In this document: piece after piece, positions 1 through 8,751 of the stretch
Layout of the letters: each line of letters starts with the position of its first letter
Position numbering within the stretch: position 1 is the stretch's first letter
Assembly: GCA_918807975.1 (NCBI GenBank)
Contig: OU964935.1
Coordinates: 9,015,823 to 9,079,822 of the forward strand
Source: Aplidium turbinatum
Taxonomy: Eukaryota; Chordata; Ascidiacea; Aplousobranchia; Polyclinidae
Length of the DNA stretch: 64,000 bases
Direction: 5' to 3'
Translations under genes and position numbers: made by a program
The notes under the pieces: generated by a model
Seen by the model: the letters and a program-made list of their open reading frames with translations, nothing else
Databases searched by the model: none
Told to the model about the DNA's origin: nothing

Positions 1-282
1 CAATGTATTTCAGGAGTGTTCTTTGTTAAACAGCACTTATCGGATAGAATAATTCACAAATGCAATCCACAAAACTTTTCATTAGGCTTTCATTTATTAC
101 TACATGTGTGTTTCTCTTTGTTTTTGCTTTATTTTTTGCTGTTTGTTTTAACCTTTCAAAGTTTTGCCACCTTTTCCCGTTCATTACCGTAACGTGCTGG
201 TTGGCCTACCATATAACAACTATTGTAGTTAGTAGTTTTTTTTTTCAGCCCAGACACGTTAATGATGAAAACTAAAATGAAT
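1..282. other. no recognisable gene
   Basis: AT-rich sequence. A 71-codon open frame at 60-275 is hydrophobic and low-complexity, with no family resemblance that I recognise and no convincing splice context. Confidence 0.4.
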
Positions 283-446
283 GAATAACAACACTTCAAC
301 AACAACGAAAATTTTCACTCTTATCAATCGCAGTAACCAGTCCTGTTTCAGTGGTTCAAAGCCTCTTCAAGTATGTGAAACTATCAGGAATACCGTAACC
401 TATCAAAGACTTTATTAGGATAAAGATTTAAACCAAAATAAATAAA
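283..446 (+). repeat. SINE-B copy (dispersed repeat, about 165 bp)
   Basis: Shares an ordered set of words with copies near 20.1, 32.4, 36.5 and 42.4 kb: AACAACACTTCAAC, a TCAATCNCNGTAACC block, then GGTTCAAAGCC (like a pol III B box), TATCAAAGACTTTATTAGGA, and an AAACCAAAATAAATAAA tail. The copy at 20064 keeps a tRNA-like head (TAGCTCAGTTGG, an A-box-like word), so the family is probably a tRNA-derived SINE. This copy lacks the head. Confidence 0.6.
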
Positions 447-1976
447 CTGTTCCTCAATTCTACCGTACTTCAAAAAAAAAAACTACGTAAAACAGAACAA
501 CTTTTAGAATGCTGTACATACAAGTGCAGACTAAAGTCATAAACTTTTGAGTAAACATTGCACTTTTTCTTAGCTAGCTTTTCCACTGCATTAGCACACA
601 CAAGCAAAAGATTCAAGCTATGCCTGCCGCCTGCAGCAGCCATCAACTTAGCTCCAGCGTTGCCAAGTGTATCTAAAGTTTCCAGCTCAATTAAATCTAA
701 AAACTACCCCAACAGTATCCCAATCAAAACAGATCCAAAATTCTCCAAAAAATTAAATAAAAAATGGAATTTTTAAGAAAAAATGGTTTTTATTGCTTAA
801 AAGTTGCTTTAAAACAAAACGAAACGAATAACCAGCCTACGATGGTCTTGAACACATCTCTGCTAAATTTATTACGTATTTTATTCAAAACATGTGATCG
901 AACTACTTGTTTGAGGAAATCTAATGTCATTTTTATACGTTGTTACAAATTACAATTACGTATTGAGACGTTTTTGCAACATTATCAATCAGCATGAGTA
1001 GTTTAATCGTATTGTTCTTTTGCTCCATTGCATCATTGTCAGTTCACAATATTTTGTTTTGCTGATAGGGCATATAGGCCCGATTTCGCTTATTCTACAA
1101 AATAGAAATAGTAGACTCTTATTGCTGCGAGCGCTTTGTTCATATTTTAATTATTTTTTTATTCGCAATATCTTAACTGAGTAGGCTACCACTCACTTGT
1201 ACTAAGTACACCTAGGCCTCACCGATTGAATGTTTTTTATAAGGCATTTTTTTGGGCTATGCACCAGTGAGCTTCAGGCACTCTAGGTTGGTGATTTATT
1301 GAAATGGATTTTGGTAGTTATCCCTTTTTATTCACTTGGAGCAATCACTGTTGTATAGCCTAAAGTTTTAGTGGAAAATACCTAACTTATCATTTCACGT
1401 TCGTTATTGCTTTTAATTGCCACGAGCGGCATTATGGCATTGCCGCAACCATGCCTCAACTTTACAACTGATTATCACTTGTGGTGTTGATTTGTGATGT
1501 GGGAATGACTGGTAGCCTACCTGACTTAGATAGGCAACTTTATTGATAAAAACGCAAAAATGATTTCCTAAGCCATTTGCGGCGAGGTTGTTCCATACTT
1601 CTTTGGCGCCCCCTAAAATTTTGCCCTAAATCCGCCACTGCCGGTACCCTCTGGTTTTCCAAACAGAGTGCCTAACTGCCTATGCTATCCTTACTGATTC
1701 CTAATGCATAATGTTCTGCAAGAATTACCCATGTTATCTATTGAACTTCAGCCTCGAAGTACGACTTTACCTAGAGCCGAACTTTTATTAAAAAGGCAAT
1801 ACGATTTATTGAGAGTTTCAAGGAAAATCCGGAAGAAAAAACACAGTTGGCTTTAGCAGCGAAGAATAATTTGATGTTCAGAAATATTCCTCTGATACAG
1901 AATTCTGAAATGGTGCCAATTAACGCGAATCAATTTATTCAGAGGAAGACGGACTATATAGGATTAGGGTAGCATA
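447..1976. other. gene-free stretch; one orphan hAT-like terminus
   Basis: No exon supported. The only structured piece is around 1605-1640, a C-rich block ending CCTAAATCCGCCACTG. It resembles the terminus of a hAT-type MITE (CAGTGGCGGATTTAGG on the reverse strand). I could not find a partner terminus. Confidence 0.35.
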
Positions 1977-2199
1977 CAAGGGCGCGGGAAGTAGGGGTGC
2001 TCAAGGGCCTGCAGCCCCCCCTAGAGCTAATACAGCCCCCCTGGAATTTTCGATAATTGCTTCAGCCCCCCCCCCTAGAAAATTCTGACAATTTAAGGTA
2101 CATAACGTTGTAAAGGAGGTGAGGCTTGTTGCCGATGCCCACTTCGTTTAAACAGTTGCAGTTGTAATTCGTGAATCGTCTAAACGTAAATATTTATTC

Positions 2200-3165
2200 A
2201 TGTCGCTTTTTGGTACCGATGAAGTTGCCTGCAATTTGCTGGGTTTGTGTCCTACTCGTTGGTGCGTTCGTGCTTCTGCCCTCGCTCGTGTTGTTAAGTG
2301 CTACCCTACTCTGTTGCAATGTCTGACAGACGTGACAGAAGATAGTGCAATGAGAGGAGACGCACGTACAAAGATATTCGGCTTGGTAAAACAAGCACGC
2401 ACGATGCGACCTTATTTTGCGATTACCTGCAGCGGTAAAGTTTTTCAGGCTGCAGAAGCCGTCGCAAGGTAGCTCCAAAACAAGAAGATCTCTGCTTCTA
2501 CAGCTTTAGAATCCATCACCATTCTCCACAAACAGATCAAAAATCTCAAAAAATATAAATCCGTTTACAAGCCTATGGAAGCAGCGAACGTCTTTACGTC
2601 TGCTAATAACCTAAAGACGCCAAAAGATCCCGGAGTGAGCAAAACTCCAGTAAGATTTCGAAACACAGAGGAATCGGATGCTTTGTCGTCTGCGGGAGAA
2701 GGAGCGTGGAAACGGCAATACACTAAAGCCCTTAATTTGGTTCAAGCTGAGCTTGATCGAAGATTCAACCAGGCGGATCTGCTTACAGCAGCCAACAGAG
2801 AGAAGGCCCTTCTGAGCTGTGCAAACGGTGACGAAAGGTCTGATACTGAGATCAGCTTACCCGATGCCATCAGAATAATCTCCTAAAAACGCAACTTACC
2901 TTGCTCAGCGATGTTGTAAGTGGAAAAATCGCAAACTCCGTTAAAAAGGTTGCTGAGATACTATAGCAACTAAACCTCCAAGCACTAGATCTTTTCAAAG
3001 AAACGCGGAAATTCGTGGAGCTCCGTTTTTGCCTCCCGATTTCAGCTGCATCATCAGAACGTTCTTTTTCTGCTCTAAACGCCTGAAAACATGCTTGAGA
3101 AGCTCAATGACACAAAAAAGACTTACTCATCTTGCGTTGATGCATGTCCGGCTGCGTAGTCGTCG
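2200..3165 (+). pseudogene. hAT transposase remnant (middle region and dimerisation domain)
   Basis: Translation gives a CPTRWCVRA word. This matches the conserved 'CPTRWTVR' segment of hAT/ZMYM-type transposases, and a polar helical stretch follows. Near 3035-3150 the frame reads PISAASSERSFSAL, then LRSRR. That is the hAT C-terminal dimerisation signature (ERxFSxLRRLKxxLR). The frame is broken several times (for example TAG at about 2470, TAA at 2884 and TAG at 2965), so this is a fossil. It belongs to the element with ends at 1977 and 5473. The zinc-finger and N-terminal catalytic part is absent. Confidence 0.75.
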
Positions 3166-3167
3166 GC

Positions 3168-3345
3168 ATTCGTCGGCTGCGTAGCCGAGTGGTGAGAACG
3201 TCTGTGCGACGTTCGAAAGGACGTGGGTTCGACACCGCTCCAAAGCACGCGTTTGTGTCTCGGCGAAAGACACTTAAAGGTAAGCCAAAATAAGGAGAGC
3301 AGCTGACTCGAAAACTATATGTCACTTCGCTGCTTCCTGTCGTAT
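3168..3345 (+). repeat. tRNA-like SINE fragment
   Basis: GCGTAGCCGAGTGGTGAGAA resembles the D-arm/A box of Ser/Leu tRNAs. GGTTCGACACC at about 3230 resembles the B box. The non-tRNA body that follows (TTTGTGTCTCGGCGAAAGAC) is like the body of the 7.1-kb SINE only in plan, not in sequence. It interrupts the hAT transposase just after the dimerisation signature. No intact tRNA fold is evident, so it is read as a SINE rather than a gene. Confidence 0.5.
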
Positions 3346-3368
3346 CGCATTTGTGATTGCAGTGTACT

Positions 3369-5117
3369 CCCAGCTAGAAAGCTACGTATATTACACGTTG
3401 ATTTTTGGTTGATTTTAGGTAGTATGGTATCTTAGGTAGAATTCAGGTGTTATTAAGGAGTTTGTGTACACCAACACAAATTCACTAGTTTAAAAAACAT
3501 TTTTTTAGAGACATATTTTAGCTATCATTTAGTATGACTAGTGTGTAAATATGATTCTAGAAGTTTTATCAGGGATTATTTTTTGAATATAACTCTTGCA
3601 AAAATAGCACGTGTTTTTCACATATATTACACGTGTTCAAAATCCTATGATTATTTGACTAATTTTTAAGGTATATAAGGTAAAATCACATCCAGAAGAG
3701 GGCATACAAAAGAGAAAAAATGTTTACCCGAGCAGAAGGATGTTTTATCGGAATTTTTTATATTTTGATTATATGTTGTTTCCACGTGTATTGCACGTTT
3801 CCATCTGTTGAAAAGTAACACGTGTTTTCCACGTATATTAAACGTGTTGAAGTTCTTTCGTTCATTTGGGCAATTTTTAATCTGTGTTAGGTAAAACTAC
3901 CTCCCAAGGACGGTATAAACAGAAAGAATTCTCCACTCAAGTGGATTGGTGTCAACCACACTCCTCCGCATTTTTTAGGATATAAGTTAGATTATGTGTT
4001 TTTGTAGGTGTCTTTACACGTTTTTATTACGTTATGTAAAAAGGAAACTTCATGACATTTTTTAGTCGCAAATTAATGTGATCTTTTAACGATAGTTCTT
4101 AGTGTAAATTTAAGTGGTCTCGCTTACTGATATTAAACAATTACTTACTAAGGTTTGGTACGGTAGCCACTTTAACAAGTCGAAATTCTGCCACTAAAAA
4201 TGACTAGAATGAAACCGCCAACCAATCATAAGCTCCGGTTTAAGTGACGTAAAAATGGCGAAAAGAAGTTGATAGAAAGCAAATTAAGTGATGGGTTTTT
4301 TGTCAGCTGGTTGGCTTAGGGGTTTTGTCAGCTGGTTGGCTTTCATTGACGCGGGTTCGATTCCCACCACTGCTATTGCTCTTTTTCTTCTCTAATTCCA
4401 AATAAAGTTCAAAACAAGCGTTAACTCTCCGAATGAGTGCTAGAAGGGTCACAATTGGACAGTAGCCTCTTATAACAATATGTGTTATACAAATGTGTTA
4501 AATAAATACAAATGTGTTAAATTGTTGATTTCAGATACGGTACGCGGAAATTAGGTAGAATGTGGGTGTAAAAACACGTAAAATCCACCACCAAATATAC
4601 GTGTAATACACGTGAAATAGTGTCGACACTTATACGTGAAAATTAACGTATAATACACGACCCAAGGAACTTAGAATCTACGTGTCAAATACGAGGAAAT
4701 TAGGTGTAATGCGGGCGTAAAACACGTAAAATCCACCACCAAATATACGTGTAATGCACGTGAAATAGTGTCTACACATATGCGTGTATTATACGTGAAA
4801 ATTAACGTATAATACACGACCCAAGGTACGTAGAATCTACGTGTCAGATACGAGGAAATTAGGTGTAATGCGGGTGTAAAACACGTAAAATCCACCACCA
4901 AATATACGTGGAAAACACGTGTATTAGTGTTGTCAGATACGAGGAAATTAGGTGTAACGCGGGCGTAAAACACGTAAAATCCACCACCAAATATACGTGT
5001 AATGCACGTGAAATAGTGTCTACACATATGCGTGTATTATACGTGAAAATTAACGTATAATACACGACCCAAGGTACGTAGAATCTACGTGTAATACACG
5101 TGAAATTTCTAGCTGGG
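3369..5117 (+). mobile_element. CCCAGCTAG element, copy 1 (unclassified non-autonomous element with internal minisatellite)
   Basis: Begins CCCAGCTAGAAAGCTACG and ends TTTCTAGCTGGG, a 12-bp terminal inverted repeat (CCCAGCTAGAAA). A second, near-identical copy lies at 14751-16835. Order: unique 5' part with several ACACGTGTTTTCCACG-like near-palindromes; a tRNA-like block (rearranged in this copy near 4305-4375); then a 159-bp tandem array. No long coding frame outside the array and no recognised transposase. It sits inside the hAT element at 1977-5473. No clear target duplication is visible. Confidence 0.75.
4568..5090. repeat. 159-bp minisatellite array, about 3 full units plus a short unit
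   Basis: The anchor word AATCCACCACCAAATATACG recurs at 4582, 4730, 4889 and 4978, giving spacings of 148, 159 and 89. The first unit has lost about 11 bp. The 89-bp short unit is the penultimate one, as in the copy at 15.9-16.8 kb. Units are rich in ACGTGTATTACACG-type palindromes. Confidence 0.85.
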
Positions 5118-5616
5118 CTGTATGTTATCGCAATGAGCGCAAATAAAAACATGATTATGTCCACTAAAACACTGTCGATGTCAAAGAACTCATGACACAG
5201 TTTATAGAAAAAACACTTGAGCGAAAAACACTCTTCGGAAGCGTATTTCATATTGATTTCCTGAACAGCTGCTTTGTTGTTACCGTTCTTCATTTGCTAC
5301 AATAACAAAGTGTGATTTGGCGTCGATTTTTGCACAGGAAGGGACCGAATTCCTACAACCCGCTTTTAAAGTTCACCTGCATAAGGGGGGTCTGGGGGGC
5401 GAAGCCCCCCAGAAGCTGACAACACTACGGAATCTTCGGCCCCCACTAGAGAAAAATAGTTCCCGCGCCACTGGTAGCCTACGTCTTGATTCAGAGCATT
5501 GTTAGCAGAATGCAAATGAGACTTTGCACTAATGCCGACACTGACAATGGTCATGGTCAGCTAGCTTACTAGTTGATATTGCTAACTTACAGTAGCCTAC
5601 GGTACAACCTGAAAAA

Positions 5617-6060
5617 ATGATAGAAGGAAATTTGCGTCATGGAGAAGCAGAGGTGAGAAAAATTTGTAAACGCTTTTACATTGATGAAATACAGTCAATC
5701 CAAGGATTAAGAAACTTTCATGAAAAAGTTGAAATTGTGCCCAATAATTTGAAGTCGCTCTGGACAGCTATTTCAACTTTACCTCGTTCGACAGCAGATT
5801 GTGAACTTGGTTTCAGTTTAATGAACAATATTATCACAGGTTTAAGAGCACCTTTGCTCATTGATAAATGTGAGCTGTTTGATGTTTATTAGGCTAATTG
5901 CAGTTGACCACCTGTGGCTCAAATTACCGCTAAAAATATGGAAGATCCTGGCTGCTAAACCACCGATCAGCTAAAGATACTAAATCCCAAATTTGTAAAG
6001 AGGATAAAGATGTAGATTCCTCTCGGCAGGCTGTTTGGGATGTAGCCTATTCATAGAAAA
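5617..6060 (+). pseudogene. hAT-type transposase C-terminal relic (ZMYM/KIAA1586-like)
   Basis: The frame contains STADCELGFSLMNNIIT followed by a short LR motif. This matches the hAT dimerisation region of KIAA1586/ZNF862-like proteins (S-x-ERGFSxMNxIxTxLRxxL). Downstream, in another frame, a W-containing tail resembles the post-dimerisation segment of the same family. It lies just outside the right terminus of the 1977-5473 hAT element, is a different subfamily, and shows no termini of its own. The frame closes at a TAG formed by the word TAGGCTA at about 5890. Confidence 0.6.
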
Positions 6061-6261
6061 ATAAACAATTTGGTAGGCTACCTCTCGTCCAATTCTGATG
6101 TTGATAATTCATGTTATGGTAGAATAAAGATTAGTATTTTGCAAGTTGTGTATTATTTATCATTTTGAAAAATCTGGCAGTAGGCTATATAGGCTACCCT
6201 GTGCTTTTTTTATGAATACAGCACTGGGTACATCTAGGTAAATCTGAAATTGTCTTCATAA

Positions 6262-6590
6262 GTTCACAGACTCTATAAAATACCTGGGTGTATTTATTGA
6301 GAGTTCTCTCAGATGAAAATGATATTTCAAGGCAAGTAGGCCTACGCTCTCAGTAGCCTACTGTGCTGCAAACAATGCAAAATCTCATTTTTCTAAATGC
6401 TCACCAGCTGTAAAAAACATTGTCTTTCGTTCTTATTGTAGGCTATGTCGTTTTACGCATCCCAGTTGTGGAACAAGTTTAAATCTTCTAGTATAAAACG
6501 ATTACGTGTCGCTTACAATGATTCTTTCAGAATATTGCACAATTTGCCTCGTTATGTCAGTGCCCGTGAATATCAAGTAATGAAATAGAA
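6262..6590 (+). mobile_element. old CR1/L2-like LINE fragment (C-terminal RT region)
   Basis: Encodes a broken KYLGVFI segment followed by words parallel to the better-preserved LINE at 45.65-46.3 kb. The shared plan is K-Y-L-G, then RQVRSLY-A-A-N, SYC, YxSQLW and RVAYNDS-R-I-H. It is 5'-truncated and frameshifted. Three short interruptions relative to the other copy are each 5-6 bp and consist of the words GGCCTA, AGTAGC and GGCTA. Confidence 0.65.
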
Positions 6591-6745
6591 TGTGGCGCTC
6601 GAGAGTTCTTTTTCTCTGACGTAGGCCTACCGCGCGTCACTTCACTGATGTCAAGTCAGATTCTGGAATATTGTCTGTGGCGCTCGAGAGCTATTTTCTC
6701 TGACGTAACGAGCTTCACTTCACTGACGTCAAGTCGGATTCTAGA
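6591..6745 (+). repeat. diverged tandem duplication, about 80-bp unit
   Basis: TGTGGCGCTCGAGAG ... TCTCTGACGTA ... TTCACTGANGTCAAGTC is present twice, from 6591 and from 6676. The units differ by substitutions and by one exact 6-bp insertion of GGCCTA (6624-6629) in the first unit. The second unit contains TGACGTCA, a CRE-type palindrome. Whether this has regulatory meaning is unknown. Confidence 0.7.
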
Positions 6746-7100
6746 ACCTTCCTCTCCAATTAACAAATACCGCGTGCTCTCGGAATGCAGTCTTGTAATC
6801 AATTTGTGCATTAGGCTACGCCTAAAATCGCATTTCTACTGTACTCCATCGACACGTAGATCTAGGTACCATTGTGTTGCGTTATATGGTCGCGTGTAGA
6901 GTTTGCAATGCTGGTGGCTGCGCCTTTTCAATCAAAATTACAGTTCTTTTTAAGGAACTGAAACCATGATTCCTAATGTTAATGTCAACGAAAACGAAAA
7001 GCTAAAATTTTATTTTGCAATCAAGAGACAAATGTAAAATGGAAGTGAAAACGAAGTTCTTCAATTCCGAAATTAAAATTAAAGTTCTCTTCTTTGAAAT

Positions 7101-7419
7101 GGCAGCAATGGCCGAGTGGTTAGCGCGTTGGGCTCACAGTCGAGAGCCTGCATGTTCGACTCCAGCCACCCGCACTTGCTGTTGTTTCTCTAGGCAAGAA
7201 ACTTTACGATAATTGCCTCTACCCAGTGATCGATTCGGAGTAATGGGTAGTACCAAATTTAAGTCATAAGTAGAGTAGACAACCGGAAACAGACATTGCC
7301 GTCGGCTGCAGCGTGGGTCAGGTGTATGTCGGAAGGCGTACACCGATACATAGCGCTCAAGTCCGCTTTCCCGCAATGCAGGATAAAGATAAACAAACAA
7401 AACAAACAAACAAACAAAA
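7101..7419 (+). repeat. SINE-A, tRNA-derived SINE, copy 1
   Basis: The head reads GGCAGCAATGGCCGAGTGGT, with an A box like tRNA-Ser/Leu. A B box, GTTCGACTCC, lies at about 7154. A body of about 240 bp follows, then an (AAAC)n tail (AAACAAACAAACAAA). A reverse-strand copy at 19414-19723 is highly similar throughout, which fixes the family borders. The (AAAC)n tail suggests mobilisation by a LINE; the partner is unknown. Confidence 0.88.
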
Positions 7420-8592
7420 TTGAGTTAGTGATGCAGAACGACAGTATGCTGAACTAAGTCTTGGTGGTGGAGTTATTTAGTCGTTCGGTGTTTTCATTTT
7501 TGGTGTGTTCGGATTCTGTTCTTTGGAAGTTAGAAGTCAAGTTAATAAACAACTTAATCGTGAAGAGCTCTACTTGTGATCAAGCGTTACTCCGTGAAGT
7601 TCAGTCGATAAACAGTACAGTAGAGAAGACGACTTCGTGTCCCGGTCATTCCTCGCCAGTTATGCCTAGGAATGTCGCCGTCTTGCTGATGGCTGTAGCC
7701 TGTATATGAGCGCGATTGCTGACTAGCAGCGTCAGCTACAATAACAACGTTTGATGCTTTGTTGAGGAAAAACATGTTTTCGTTTATTAACCATTGCATA
7801 CACTCCTCAAATCGCTTTATATCGGACCTTATGTCATCTGATTGTTTTTATTGTTCTGAATACTTACTCTTCCAACGATCATTGTATGTAAATTTGCAGC
7901 AGTAGATATTTAATGAGCCCTTAAACTGGCGACATCCAAAGTGGCTCTCTGCGAAACTGCCAAAAATAATCTCTCAAAGAAAAAAGAATCTTTCTTAGTG
8001 CGAACATGAAGATTCCCACAAGCAATCAATCAATTCACAAACAATAGGCTAATAAGTTAGGTCTACTTAAAGAACAAGCTGAAATGGCATTCTGTTTATT
8101 TCGGTAACTGGGTGACCTTACAAATGTGGATTAAGCTCTCAAAGAAGATTTTTTATTTCGAATTCAAAGCTTCCCATAGTCAGTCAGTCAGTTTAAACAA
8201 AAACCCACATGAATTTATTTCTAAATAGGCCTACTCTATTTAAATAGATTCAGAAAAAAATTTTCCACATTTTTTTAGAAAAAAAGTATGTTTGGTTGCT
8301 TTTGCTTTTTTTCATACCGACTAACTTACTATATCGCAATCGATTAAGCGACCGTCCTTGCAAAATGTAAACAAATAGGCGAGATCAGTGATTCCGAACT
8401 GGAGTTCCTGCCTTCGTGGACTAATTGCGGTACGCAAGGCAGCTTCAAAAGGTCTGCAACAAAAGGCCCTTGATATTATATTAGTGATTTTTATTCGACA
8501 TTTTGTGTGTTGTAAAAACGCTACGTACGCATATAAATTCCCAACGTATCCACTCTCGGGTTGTACGGTTGAGCAATGAGCAACGCACTGCA
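7420..8592. other. no gene recognised
   Basis: Short open frames on both strands overlap one another without splice or family support. Nothing else is seen beyond several TAGGCCTAC-type words (for example at about 8227). Confidence 0.4.
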
Positions 8593-8751
8593 ATGACATC
8601 TTTTTATTCAGCGGCACCTACTGGAGGAAATAATTTGCAGACAACAGGAGTACAGGACAACACTACAATAACCAGAAACCTAAACTTTGTCAATCTCTCT
8701 AAACGAGCTTATGCAACTGTTTCAAAGCCTCTGCAACAGGGATTCCAAGAG
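8593..8751 (+). CDS. candidate first coding exon of an unrecognised gene
   Basis: An ATG opens a 53-codon frame that ends exactly at a strong donor (CCAAGAG followed by GTGAGTG), phase 0. The peptide starts MTSFYSAAPTGG, is Ser/Thr/Asn-rich, and ends in KPLQQGFQE. Codon use and amino-acid make-up look coding rather than random. I do not recognise the family. No matching downstream exon was found in the next 10 kb, so this could be an exon of a gene with a long transposon-filled intron, or chance. Confidence 0.35.

Larger units (their letters stand above)
1977..5473 (+). mobile_element. hAT-superfamily DNA transposon, internally deleted, with two nested insertions
   Basis: The ends are imperfect inverted repeats: CAAGGGCGCGGGAAGTA on the left, and CAGTGGCGCGGGAACTA as the reverse complement of the right end. 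Flanks are GTAGCATA (1969-1976) and GTAGCCTA (5474-5481), an 8-bp target duplication with one difference, diagnostic of hAT. Both ends are followed by C/G-rich runs (GGCCTGCAGCCCCCCC; GGGGGGCGAAGCCCCCC). Between them lie the middle and C-terminal parts of a hAT transposase, a tRNA-like SINE, and a 1.75-kb CCCAGCTAG element. The N-terminal half of the transposase is missing. Confidence 0.8.

Noticed and set aside
3369-5117. Helitron
   Set aside because: A TC start and a CTAG near the 3' end were considered, but both copies share further bases (CTGGG) after CTAG and the ends are inverted repeats, which Helitrons lack.
7101-7175. tRNA-Ser/Leu gene
   Set aside because: A and B boxes are present, but the sequence continues into a SINE body with an (AAAC)n tail and has a second copy. 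The cloverleaf is not intact.
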